From Litchfieldia alkalitelluris (lineage in GTDB: Bacteria; Bacillota; Bacilli; Bacillales; Bacillaceae_L), in contig NZ_KV917374.1 in NCBI RefSeq assembly GCF_002019645.1, forward strand, positions 771,452 through 835,451: a DNA stretch of 64,000 nt. Reading direction: 5' to 3'. The notes under the pieces were generated by a model that was not told the origin of the DNA, ran no database searches, and worked only from the letters and a program-made list of their open reading frames with translations. Position numbers and translations under genes: made by a program. Each line of letters opens with the position of its first letter. Within the stretch, counting starts at the first letter, position 1. This document shows, piece by piece, positions 52,349-61,504 of the stretch.

Positions 52349-54427
52349 ATGGTTGCATTAGGAATTGATCTTGGTACTACTTACTCGGTTATGGCTTATA
52401 TCGATGAAAGTGGGCAGCCCAAAGTCATTCCGAACCAAGAAGGGGCAATGTTGACCCCTTCTGTTGTTTCTTTTAATGAACATGGCCTCATTGTAGGTGA
52501 AGAGGCAAAAGATAATCAAAGAAACGGTTCAAGTGACATCGCTGCTTTTTTCAAAAGGTTAATGGGTGATGAATATTACCTATTTGAATATCAAAATAAG
52601 ACATACGATACCATAGACTTGTCTTCATTTGTATTAAAGAAATTGAAAGCAGATGCTGAAGTATACTTAGGGCAAACGATTAACGATGTGGTTATTACCG
52701 TACCGGCTTACTTTAATAATGTTCAAAGGGAAGCTACGATCGATGCTGGCAAGCGAGCAGGAATGAATGTACTTAGCATAATAAATGAACCAACTGCAGC
52801 TGCAATAGCATATGGATTTAAAGAAGGGACAGGTAATCGACATATTCTGGTGTACGATCTTGGGGGAGGAACCTTTGATGTGACAATCGCAAAAGTGGAT
52901 GACACGTCTATAAAGGTTCTATCAACAGATGGGGACCATAATCTGGGCGGGAAGGATTTCGATGATCGCCTTGTCTTATTTGTCTGTGAACAGTTTGAAA
53001 GGGAGTTTGGCTTAGATCCATTAGAAGATGAGGGGACTTTAAATGAGATTCTGGCAAGTGTTGAACAAGCGAAAATTCGTTTAACACATTTGCGGAAAAC
53101 TTCCATTACAATCTTCTATAAAGGACATAAGGGAAGCTATGAAGTAACTCAGGAGTTATTTGAAGAGTTAGCACAGGATCTATTGGAACGAACCTGGAAT
53201 TTAGCGAATGTCGCCGTGATGAATGCCTATCTTAACTGGGCTGATATCGATAATATTATTCTTGTTGGTGGATCTACAAGAATGCCGATGGTCTCCAAAT
53301 TTATAGAAGAGCAAACAAATAAACTTCCCCATTTCCGCATTAATGTTGATGAGGTTGTTGCTATTGGGGCAGCCTATCATGCTCATATGAAAACATCAGA
53401 ATCTGTCCAAGATAAACCGCGTTTTTCTTTGGCTGCAGCAAAAAAAGTAGAGGATGTTATGAGCCATAGTCTAGGAATGATTGCGATCAATGAGGATTAT
53501 TCAAGCTATATCAATAGCATGATTATTCCTAAAAATAAACGAATTCCTGCCATGGAGAAGAAACCATATAAATTAGAGACATCACCAAGTCGTGAGAATA
53601 GTTTAGATGTTTATGTTACTCAAGGAGAAAGTGCAGACGTACAAGACGCGATAATACTAGGAAAATATGTCGTAAAGAATATCCCACATACAAATGTTCA
53701 GCCAGCTATCATAGAGGTCTCATACTCCTATGATCAGAACGGAATTGTTCAGGTTTCCGCAATGAGTAAAAGTACTAAAACCCCACTGTCTGTTCATGTA
53801 GAAAAAGTTGATAACCTAGGTTGGATGATGGAACCCCCAAAAAAGGTTGAAGTGATTGAGCAAGAAATTTCTGTCATGATGGTGATGGATACATCCTATA
53901 GTATGGATGGAACCGCAATAACAGAATCGATAAAGGCAGCTCATCAATTTGTTAATGATTTAGGCCTAGAACGCTTTTCGATCGGTTTAACGGCTTTTGC
54001 CAATCGGGTAAGGACTCTTCAGTTTCCTACTAAAAATGAACATGATCTTCGTAACCAAATCTCTATGCTTCAAAGCTATGTCAAAGATGGGACACTTGGA
54101 TACGGTACCGATGGTGAACCTCTTGAAGTCGCTTATTCTGTTTTAAGAAAACTAGAGGGGCCAAGGTTTATCATCGTCTTAACAGATGGTCAATGGGGAA
54201 AAGATAAAGAAGCGATTCAAGTGGCTAGAATGTGCAAGGAAGCGGGTATTGAGATTATTGCTGTCGGTTTCGGATCAGCCAATAAGAAATTCCTTAATAA
54301 GATCGCAACCTCAGATGCCAATGCTTTATTTACGAACCTACAACAACTTGTACAATCTTTTACAAAAATTGCACAGGTAGTAACAGAAAAATCTTTATCC
54401 TACAGAGACAACACGTTTCATCGGTAA
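52349..54427 (+). CDS. Hsp70-VWA fusion protein
   Basis: A 692-residue fusion. Residues 1-350 are an Hsp70 ATPase (GIDLGTTYS 5-13, TVPAYF 117-122, NEPTAAA 146-152, DLGGGTFD 170-177, GGSTRMP 307-313). Residues about 370-490 are a beta substrate-binding domain. In place of the helical lid there is a VWA domain from about 506 to 690 with MIDAS motif DTSYS (514-518), GYGTDGEPL (Thr position) and VLTDGQW (Asp). The reading frame is continuous and both halves keep their key residues, so it is a genuine fusion. It would couple ATP-driven chaperone cycling to metal-dependent VWA binding. AGGGAGG precedes the ATG. A terminator follows directly. Confidence 0.93.
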   Translation: MVALGIDLGTTYSVMAYIDESGQPKVIPNQEGAMLTPSVVSFNEHGLIVGEEAKDNQRNGSSDIAAFFKRLMGDEYYLFEYQNKTYDTIDLSSFVLKKLKADAEVYLGQTINDVVITVPAYFNNVQREATIDAGKRAGMNVLSIINEPTAAAIAYGFKEGTGNRHILVYDLGGGTFDVTIAKVDDTSIKVLSTDGDHNLGGKDFDDRLVLFVCEQFEREFGLDPLEDEGTLNEILASVEQAKIRLTHLRKTSITIFYKGHKGSYEVTQELFEELAQDLLERTWNLANVAVMNAYLNWADIDNIILVGGSTRMPMVSKFIEEQTNKLPHFRINVDEVVAIGAAYHAHMKTSESVQDKPRFSLAAAKKVEDVMSHSLGMIAINEDYSSYINSMIIPKNKRIPAMEKKPYKLETSPSRENSLDVYVTQGESADVQDAIILGKYVVKNIPHTNVQPAIIEVSYSYDQNGIVQVSAMSKSTKTPLSVHVEKVDNLGWMMEPPKKVEVIEQEISVMMVMDTSYSMDGTAITESIKAAHQFVNDLGLERFSIGLTAFANRVRTLQFPTKNEHDLRNQISMLQSYVKDGTLGYGTDGEPLEVAYSVLRKLEGPRFIIVLTDGQWGKDKEAIQVARMCKEAGIEIIAVGFGSANKKFLNKIATSDANALFTNLQQLVQSFTKIAQVVTEKSLSYRDNTFHR

Positions 54428-54460
54428 AAAAGACGGGAACGAGGGGTTTCCGTCTTTTTA
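54427..54460 (+). terminator. Terminator inside the cluster, after the Hsp70-VWA gene
   Basis: AAAGACGG and CCGTCTTT, with an added GAAC / GTTT pairing, form a stem followed by TTTTT. It begins at the stop codon and lies about 37 bases before the next ATG. If it works, the downstream genes need read-through or another promoter; no promoter is visible in the gap. Confidence 0.75.
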
Positions 54461-54496
54461 TGAGCATGGACCGGGGATGCGAGGAGAGTAATTAAA

Positions 54497-57400
54497 ATGC
54501 GTGAGACGAAACAAAAAAGGCCAAACTTTTATTTGCTTCTTGAACTTCCATATGAACCACCAGTGGAGGATGAGGCTGAGATTAAGGCAGCTATTAGCAA
54601 AAAGGTATCAGAATGGCGTCGGAATACAAATCACCCCAAATTACAACAACAAGTAAAATATTATCTTAGTTTAAGAGATCAAATTGAAGCGGTTATGCTA
54701 AATGACGCTCAAATGAGAAAACAAGAGGCCGTTGACGCTAGAACTCAAGTCGATGCCGAGAAGAATCGTGCAAAAAAAGAAAGAGAAACTAATCTAGATA
54801 GGGCAATCAAAATATTGACCTCTCAAGGATATGTTTCTGATGTGGCGATTGAAGCACTTGCCGAGAAATTTGAGTTTACTGTTGCAGAGGTTGAGAGTAA
54901 AATTCCAGCTGGTTCAAGAATGAAAACCGAAAATCAGTATCAAGATGTGAACCCAAAAGCTGTTGTTAAAAGCCTTGATTCATCAGTGATGAATAAAATA
55001 ACCGACTTATTAACAAAGCTAGAGGTTAACTCTAGGCATGGAAAGGTTGCCACTCTTTATGACTTTCTAAATATGACAGAGGATACAAGTGGCGCCACTC
55101 TCGTTGATTTATCTGAGAAAATGTATCGCGAATTGCTTAGGAAGCCAGCAGGCAATGCTTCAGTAGAGTACCAAAAAGATTTATATGGATTAGTTAAGAC
55201 GCTATTTAAAAGCGAAGAGGAACGTCAAAAGTATGATGAATCCTTAAGTCAACACCGATTTAATCAAATGAAGCTATTCATTGATTTAGCTGCCGAACAA
55301 GGTGTCATCTCTGAACCTGTATTTAAGCAGCTCGTTATTCAAGCCAATGAGGAAGGTTTATCCCAAACTGAGGCTGAGAATCGTATTAGGGAGTATTGTG
55401 TCGATAAAAAGTATCAGTTGCAATTACATATAAATACGGCAGAACAAGCTTCAATTAATAAGTTTACTTCTTGTGGTTATTGTGGCTCTATTAATGAGGA
55501 AAAATCAAAATGTTGTGTAAACTGCGGACATGATCTTGAACAGGAATGTATCGTCTGCCAAACCACGTCTCCTACATCTGTCAATAATTGTCGTAATTGT
55601 GGTACATCATTTAAGCAAATGCTTCACTTTAAGTCTTTAATGAAAGATGGTCTTCACTCGATACAAATGGAGGATCTTGATCAAGCAAGTCAATTGCTTA
55701 CTAGAGCCCAGTTGATCTTTGATAATGATGAAGTAAAAGCTGGGATTGAGCTTATCAACCAAAAAAAGCAGAGAATTCTTAAACAGATTGCTGTTGTTCA
55801 AGAGCTAATCGATACAAGGCGAATTTACTCTGCTGAGTTAGAGTGGAATCTACTAAAAAAACTAGCCCCTGAGTTAGATGAGCATACTGTGTTCCAGAGG
55901 GAAATTGCAAGCTCTCTTCAGGAATTGGACCAAATGAGGATAGAGGTTCAACGTATTGCTGACGATAAGCAAAAGATTGCCTATCTATTAAGAGCTCTAG
56001 GTATTTCTGAGGATTGTAAATGGGCGATGGAAAAATTAGAAATGCTCCCGCCAAACCCTCCAGAAGGAGTACGGGCAGAAACCGCTGGCAATCAAATCAA
56101 GCTTACATGGACATTGAATGAACCGGAAGGCTTTGTTCAATTTAAAGTTATTAGGAAAGAAAAGACTGCTCCAGGATTTTTAGATGATGGGGAATTTTTA
56201 GGGGAAACGACTAAACCGTTTTTTACAGACAACACGACAGTACCAGGAAAATCGTATTGGTATGCCATATTTGCCATGCGAGGACTGCTTATAGCAAATA
56301 AACCAGTTCTACGGGGACCATTTTTACGAATAGCTGAAATTGATAGTCTTCAAGGAAAGCCGGTAGGAGAAGCTATCCAGTTGACCTGGAAAGATCCGGG
56401 ACCACTTACTCTTGAAGTGTGGAGAAAAGAGGGGACATCCCCAAGTAAACCTGGAGATGGAAAGCTCATTAAGGGAGTTACGAATCATAGTTTATTGGAT
56501 GAAGAAGTCACGGTGGGTCAAAAGTATGGGTATACTGTCTTTACTAGATTACTAGATGAACGTGGAGTGCCGAGCTATTCAAAAGGAGTTTCGGTTGAAG
56601 TGTTTATGATAGATGGAGAACCAGTTAATGACCTGCATTTTTCATTAATGGAAAATACGGTAGAGTTTCATTGGACAGAGCCAGTAAAAGGGTCTGTTGA
56701 CTTGTATGGTTCACCTAATCCAATACCATTTAAACAGGGAGAATGCTATTCTCTAAGTGCAATCGCGCAGCAGGTTAAACCGTTATCATTAGGTACTGAG
56801 GAACTTGGTTATCGAAGTATAAAAGATACGTTTCCGGATGTGTTTTATATTTTACCAGTTACAAAGATTGATGGTTATGGGATAGCCGGTAAAGCATGCG
56901 TGATCAAAAAAATACCTAGTGTAGCAAATGTAAAAGCTCAGTTACTTCAAACCCAATGCTTACTAGAATGGACATGGCCGCAAGGAATTGAAGAAGTTAT
57001 TGTCTTTTACAGTGAAGCGGGCTTCCAAACGAAGCCAAATCGCGAAGATGAAAGTCCAATGGTCTATTCGAAAAGTCAATATGATGCTAATCGTGGTTTA
57101 ATGCTTTCGATTGGTGTAGATAAAGATCTATTTGTAACTATTTTTTCTTATCAAACTGATGAAGGGACTTCACATTATTCGGAAGGGGTCCACTTATTCC
57201 AAACCACGAAGAAGCCGCCTAAAATGATTTATAAAGTAGTAACATCGGGAGTTTTCTCTAAAAAAGTAAGGTTAAACTTAACACTCGATGAACGTCAAAT
57301 GTCATTACCAGAGCTTGTTATTGTGAAAAAAATGGGCAGTCAGCCATTGAACGTAAAGGACGGACAAATCATCTATAAAATAGGTCCTGATATCCTGGAG

Positions 57401-57589
57401 CGGAATGTAAATGGGGGTATTAGTCTTAATGATCGGAATGGAGAGGCGATGGTTATTAATGATGGTGCCATTTCATTTGATCTAACTTCACATCGAGGTA
57501 AAAATACGTATGTGCGTGTGTTTTTTGTAAATGGAGACGATGCTACTAAGTTTAAATTAGAACCATTGGGGAGAATGGAATTAGGTTAA
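54497..57589 (+). CDS. Large J-like, zinc-ribbon and fibronectin-like repeat protein
   Basis: A 1030-residue protein. Residues 10-80 have the J-domain layout (FYLLLELPYE, then IKAAISKKVSEWRRNTNHPK, then LNDAQMRKQE), but HPD is replaced by HPK (46-48). Residues 187-250 form a second J-like segment (LYDFLNMTEDTSG to KSEEERQKYDESL), where the motif is KPA. A double zinc ribbon lies at 326-370 with four Cx2C pairs (CGYC, CVNC, CIVC, CRNC). Helical repeats follow, then from about 515 several fibronectin-III-like modules (PPNPPEGVRAETAGNQIKLT). There is no signal peptide. Placed after two Hsp70s and a GrpE-like gene, it is likely their client-presenting partner. Start ATG after GAGGAGAG. Confidence 0.78.
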   Translation: MRETKQKRPNFYLLLELPYEPPVEDEAEIKAAISKKVSEWRRNTNHPKLQQQVKYYLSLRDQIEAVMLNDAQMRKQEAVDARTQVDAEKNRAKKERETNLDRAIKILTSQGYVSDVAIEALAEKFEFTVAEVESKIPAGSRMKTENQYQDVNPKAVVKSLDSSVMNKITDLLTKLEVNSRHGKVATLYDFLNMTEDTSGATLVDLSEKMYRELLRKPAGNASVEYQKDLYGLVKTLFKSEEERQKYDESLSQHRFNQMKLFIDLAAEQGVISEPVFKQLVIQANEEGLSQTEAENRIREYCVDKKYQLQLHINTAEQASINKFTSCGYCGSINEEKSKCCVNCGHDLEQECIVCQTTSPTSVNNCRNCGTSFKQMLHFKSLMKDGLHSIQMEDLDQASQLLTRAQLIFDNDEVKAGIELINQKKQRILKQIAVVQELIDTRRIYSAELEWNLLKKLAPELDEHTVFQREIASSLQELDQMRIEVQRIADDKQKIAYLLRALGISEDCKWAMEKLEMLPPNPPEGVRAETAGNQIKLTWTLNEPEGFVQFKVIRKEKTAPGFLDDGEFLGETTKPFFTDNTTVPGKSYWYAIFAMRGLLIANKPVLRGPFLRIAEIDSLQGKPVGEAIQLTWKDPGPLTLEVWRKEGTSPSKPGDGKLIKGVTNHSLLDEEVTVGQKYGYTVFTRLLDERGVPSYSKGVSVEVFMIDGEPVNDLHFSLMENTVEFHWTEPVKGSVDLYGSPNPIPFKQGECYSLSAIAQQVKPLSLGTEELGYRSIKDTFPDVFYILPVTKIDGYGIAGKACVIKKIPSVANVKAQLLQTQCLLEWTWPQGIEEVIVFYSEAGFQTKPNREDESPMVYSKSQYDANRGLMLSIGVDKDLFVTIFSYQTDEGTSHYSEGVHLFQTTKKPPKMIYKVVTSGVFSKKVRLNLTLDERQMSLPELVIVKKMGSQPLNVKDGQIIYKIGPDILERNVNGGISLNDRNGEAMVINDGAISFDLTSHRGKNTYVRVFFVNGDDATKFKLEPLGRMELG

Positions 57590-57710
57590 ACAAACTAGCT
57601 CAACCTATGGGAAGTATTTGAAACTACTAGAATACAGAGCAACCCCATATCGAAGAAGTATGTGGAGTAGTGCTCATCAAAAGTGAGAATCAACAAAGGA
57701 GAAGAATGAC

Positions 57711-58904
57711 ATGAAAAGAGAATATATTTGTCCATACTGTTTCAATCGTCATAAAATGCATGAAGTTCAATTCGCTTGTTCAGATGAAAAATGTCTAGAA
57801 GATGACCAGACATATGCAGATTACTGGGGGTATCATATGAAGCGCCCTACTGTGACAAATGCACCTGAACCAAACGCTTTTTCTTTTATCAAACCGGTCA
57901 TGCCATCGGAAACTGATTGTCGAACTTGTAGCAAAGTGACCTACTCACGAGTGTGCCCGACGTGTCATTCCAATCTGCCAACAACGATCAGTGATTATGA
58001 AGATTATATTATAGCTGTTATTGGTGCAAAGCAATCAGGGAAGAGTCACTATATTGCTGTTTTAATAGAAGAAATCATTCATAAGATAGGCAATTCCTAT
58101 AATTGTTATCTGAAACCAGAGAATGATGAGACGATTCATCGATACAATCAGCAATTCCGCAATCCGATTTATAAAGAAAAACGTGCGCTAAATGTAACAG
58201 CTCCTGCTGGAAACGATCCAAGTGTAAAAAGACCACTTCTATTTACATTAACCTTTTCTGGAGGAGTGATGGGAACAAAAGTAATCACTCTTGCCTTTTT
58301 TGATACAGCAGGTGAGGACTTAAAAAGAGAAGAAATCATGGAGAAGCATACAAAGTATATTTGTAATTCTGCTGGGGTTATTTGTTTACTTGATCCCCTT
58401 CAGCTTCCAGAAGTCCGCAACCAGGTAGCGGTTAATAATCCAGATGTGATCCTTCCGTCCGAAGACGCAGACTCAGATGGAGCTGATATTTTAAACAGAA
58501 CGACTAACTTGATTCGGAAAACACTACGATTAAAGGCTTCAAAAAAAATTAAGATACCTATTGCGGTGACATTCTCTAAGACTGATGCGATTAGTTCCTT
58601 ACTTGATCCAACTAGTAAACTCTTGCAGCCAGGACATCACACTAATAAGAACGCGTTTGATGTAGAAGACTTTCATTCGGTTAATGCTGAAATGAAAGCA
58701 TTAGTTCAGGGTTGGTCGCGTGGGAATATACCTAACTTATTAGAGCACCATTATCAAAATTATGCTTATTTCGGTTTATCAGCATTAGGAAACAGCCCAA
58801 ATCGTTCATTGCAATTACAAGAGGTAAAGCCTTACCGGGTAGAAGATCCTTTCTTATGGTTGCTCTGGAAAAATGGAATTATTAAAGGGACTGAAAGGAA
58901 GTGA
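57711..58904 (+). CDS. Zinc-ribbon TRAFAC-type GTPase (double-GTPase family)
   Basis: A 397-residue protein. The N-terminus has cysteine pairs CPYC (7-10) and later CSDEKC, then CRTC (70-73) and CPTC (82-85), as one or two zinc ribbons. The GTPase follows: P-loop GAKQSGKS (105-112), G3 FFDTAGEDL, G4-like FSKTD. The set matches my recollection of the 'double-GTPase' families found next to GAP1 proteins, whose members occur as pairs; here the partner is encoded at 61505. AAAGGAG precedes the ATG after a 121-base gap that holds nothing else recognisable. Confidence 0.8.
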   Translation: MKREYICPYCFNRHKMHEVQFACSDEKCLEDDQTYADYWGYHMKRPTVTNAPEPNAFSFIKPVMPSETDCRTCSKVTYSRVCPTCHSNLPTTISDYEDYIIAVIGAKQSGKSHYIAVLIEEIIHKIGNSYNCYLKPENDETIHRYNQQFRNPIYKEKRALNVTAPAGNDPSVKRPLLFTLTFSGGVMGTKVITLAFFDTAGEDLKREEIMEKHTKYICNSAGVICLLDPLQLPEVRNQVAVNNPDVILPSEDADSDGADILNRTTNLIRKTLRLKASKKIKIPIAVTFSKTDAISSLLDPTSKLLQPGHHTNKNAFDVEDFHSVNAEMKALVQGWSRGNIPNLLEHHYQNYAYFGLSALGNSPNRSLQLQEVKPYRVEDPFLWLLWKNGIIKGTERK

Positions 58905-58914
58905 ATAAGAGATT

Positions 58915-61494
58915 ATGAGTTTTTTGCATCTTTATTATACATCTAGTAAAACAGGAATGAATGGTGGTTCGGGATTCCAAACTTACTCTATGTCTCCGGG
59001 AATTAGTCCTGAGGAAAAGGAAGAAATTGAACGTATAGGCATGTATACTCCCCCTAATGGGCTCTCACAAATGGCGGATGTGGAAACCATTGAAAACACG
59101 TATCCAAAGTCCTTTTACTATTATCCTTTAAAGAGTGGACGCTATGCTATTGGGGTGTCACAGTATGTTGGGAAGGACTATTCTGGGCGGTATGGGAACT
59201 ATTTTTCCGATACTGTTGTATTTGAAAAGAACGACCTAAGAGGTTTGCCGATGGAATATTTCAAGTCTCATGGGTTTAGAGCCAAGTTAACCAAAGAGGA
59301 AGAGGAAAGTTTGGAACGCCCTCTCCCACTCCCGATAACCTTACAACTGCTAAAAGGAGAGTATATCAATAAACGTAGTGTTCTCCAATTTTTGAAGGAA
59401 GGGAATCGTTCAGAACAGCTAAAACAGCTGATTTCTGCAATAATTGGATATCACATTGACAAGCGGAGAATTGTGATCATTGATAAAAGTGAAAACATCT
59501 CCTTCTGGATTGGTGCAGTTCAGTATGTTCTACCTGAAGGTCTTGCAGCACAAATTCCGTTTACTACGTATACCAATGATCCTATGCGTCAAAATGCTTT
59601 AATTTGTGGGGTTCACGATGGGGAAGTACCGTCACCTATTTGGAATCAGCAATTTTATGTTTTTGATTTTTTACGTCAAAATCTAAGCTCAACAGATTCT
59701 ACACGTTATGCTGAAACAGTAGTAGATTTGTTTATGAATGATCGTGATGAGCTAGATCAGTTCCTTTCCTTCGTTGGAATTTCAGGCTGGAACAGAATTG
59801 ATAAGCATTTAGATGAGTTGCTTCAACTATATAAACTAGTCGTTCATGGACCACAATCCATTGATCGAGATGAATTACGAGAAGCGGTATCGATAGTAAG
59901 TAAATTGGATCATCAAAAGGGGCTCGTTGCCATCACTGATAAACTATTAAAAAGCTGGGGACGAAACAGTGATGAACTAACCGGGTTCGTGCTAGATGTT
60001 CCAAGTGATTTAATGGGCGAAATTACTGATTGGTGGTTCAAGGTAGCAGATTTATCGAAACAGAAAGAGCATATGATACTTGCTACTACATTTTTCTTTA
60101 ACAGCTGGACTCAATTATTAATTGAAAAAGGTGAACAACATCAGGAGACAATGTCCTACTACAAGGGCATCATGGAAACCAACAAAAATAATCGTTCATT
60201 TAGTATGATTGCTCTTTCACCAAATAGACTGACAGGCGTATATGTTTATTGTAAAACAGAGAATCCAAAATTAATGCCTTTGTTTTTAACCGATTTTGTC
60301 CTACATGCCAAAAGGCTAAAGCTGGATTGGAAAGAATTAGACGAAGAACAACGCTCCTATCTACTGAAGATGTTAAATTTAGCGGTGGAGCATAAAATTG
60401 ACTTAGCAGATATCTGTCAACACTTGGGGCAGTTGGAGCAAACATTTCTCCAAACTGTTGCTAACCTTATGGAAATTTACCGTAAAACAGATCAATTAGA
60501 TAACGGAACATATCTTTTAACTTCATGCGTGTTAGGAATCGAAGAAGGAGTGGTGAATGGTAAACATTTTTCCAAACTTATTCTCCAAAACGAATATGTT
60601 GAGGAAGCAATGTTTAAAGTCTTAAAGACTCTAATTAAAGACTCGAAAAAGCCAATCACTAGACTTAATCAGTTACACACTATAATTTTTGCACATTCTA
60701 ATGAATTCCATGAAATGAGTCTAAAATTGCTTGTGGAAGGTACAAATGATTTATTAAAGGCTTTGGTTGATGAAACGAATATTCAGGAAACGCAGGTTCT
60801 ATTATCAAGTAAAAACCTAATGAATTTATTGTCAGAAACTAAGCGAATTAAGTTGATTGAAATAATAGAACAAAGGCTGCCTTTTTCCGATGATATTAGT
60901 CATTTTTCCTCCCTCTTAAAGGAACTTGAAATTCAACGAAGTCATCTTAGTACCAAGTCATCTAGTAATATCTCTTTGTTGTTAATGGAGTTATTAGAGT
61001 TAGATAAAGCAAAGGAGATAAAAACGGACTTCCTTAGTTTTTTAAATAAACAAGTGGGCTCTCTGACGAAAACTCAATATGAAGATTTACTCTTGTGGAG
61101 ACTTCCATTAATGATTCAACTTGTTCAGAAAAAGACTCGTTTATTAGTGATGCTTTTTGATGCTTTGCATTGTTCAGAAAATAACGATGTATTCTTCAAA
61201 TCTCTAATTAAAGAACCTACACGTTCTGGCAAAAGTGATAAATCTATTGTGCTTGCAGCATTCTGTTGTTGCCTTATAAAGCATAAGAAAAAATTGAGCG
61301 AGAGCGAAATAGACTATTTTGAACAAAATAGATCTTTATTTAAAAAAGTTAAAGACGAGGCTTCTAAACTACCAAACGGAGAGCAAACAGACGCTTATTT
61401 AGCAAAGATTCAAGTTAATTTCCCAGAACAAAAGGACGGCTCAATTTTTGGGAAAATGAAGAGTATGTTGAAAGTCAGAAAAAATGAAGGGTGA
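58915..61494 (+). CDS. GAP1-like GTPase-associated protein
   Basis: An 859-residue soluble protein. The N-terminal region begins HLYYTSSKTGMNGGSGFQTY, then SPGIS and later GRYGNYFSDTVVFE, a pattern that I associate with the GAP1 (GTPase-associated protein 1) N-terminal domain; the rest is long and helical with no catalytic motif. In described systems GAP1 genes stand beside TRAFAC GTPase pairs, exactly as here between the two zinc-ribbon GTPases. It starts ten bases after the first GTPase gene and ends ten bases before the second. It probably forms a complex with both. The assignment rests on memory of the family pattern. Confidence 0.75.
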   Translation: MSFLHLYYTSSKTGMNGGSGFQTYSMSPGISPEEKEEIERIGMYTPPNGLSQMADVETIENTYPKSFYYYPLKSGRYAIGVSQYVGKDYSGRYGNYFSDTVVFEKNDLRGLPMEYFKSHGFRAKLTKEEEESLERPLPLPITLQLLKGEYINKRSVLQFLKEGNRSEQLKQLISAIIGYHIDKRRIVIIDKSENISFWIGAVQYVLPEGLAAQIPFTTYTNDPMRQNALICGVHDGEVPSPIWNQQFYVFDFLRQNLSSTDSTRYAETVVDLFMNDRDELDQFLSFVGISGWNRIDKHLDELLQLYKLVVHGPQSIDRDELREAVSIVSKLDHQKGLVAITDKLLKSWGRNSDELTGFVLDVPSDLMGEITDWWFKVADLSKQKEHMILATTFFFNSWTQLLIEKGEQHQETMSYYKGIMETNKNNRSFSMIALSPNRLTGVYVYCKTENPKLMPLFLTDFVLHAKRLKLDWKELDEEQRSYLLKMLNLAVEHKIDLADICQHLGQLEQTFLQTVANLMEIYRKTDQLDNGTYLLTSCVLGIEEGVVNGKHFSKLILQNEYVEEAMFKVLKTLIKDSKKPITRLNQLHTIIFAHSNEFHEMSLKLLVEGTNDLLKALVDETNIQETQVLLSSKNLMNLLSETKRIKLIEIIEQRLPFSDDISHFSSLLKELEIQRSHLSTKSSSNISLLLMELLELDKAKEIKTDFLSFLNKQVGSLTKTQYEDLLLWRLPLMIQLVQKKTRLLVMLFDALHCSENNDVFFKSLIKEPTRSGKSDKSIVLAAFCCCLIKHKKKLSESEIDYFEQNRSLFKKVKDEASKLPNGEQTDAYLAKIQVNFPEQKDGSIFGKMKSMLKVRKNEG

Positions 61495-61504
61495 GGGTTA
61501 GGCA

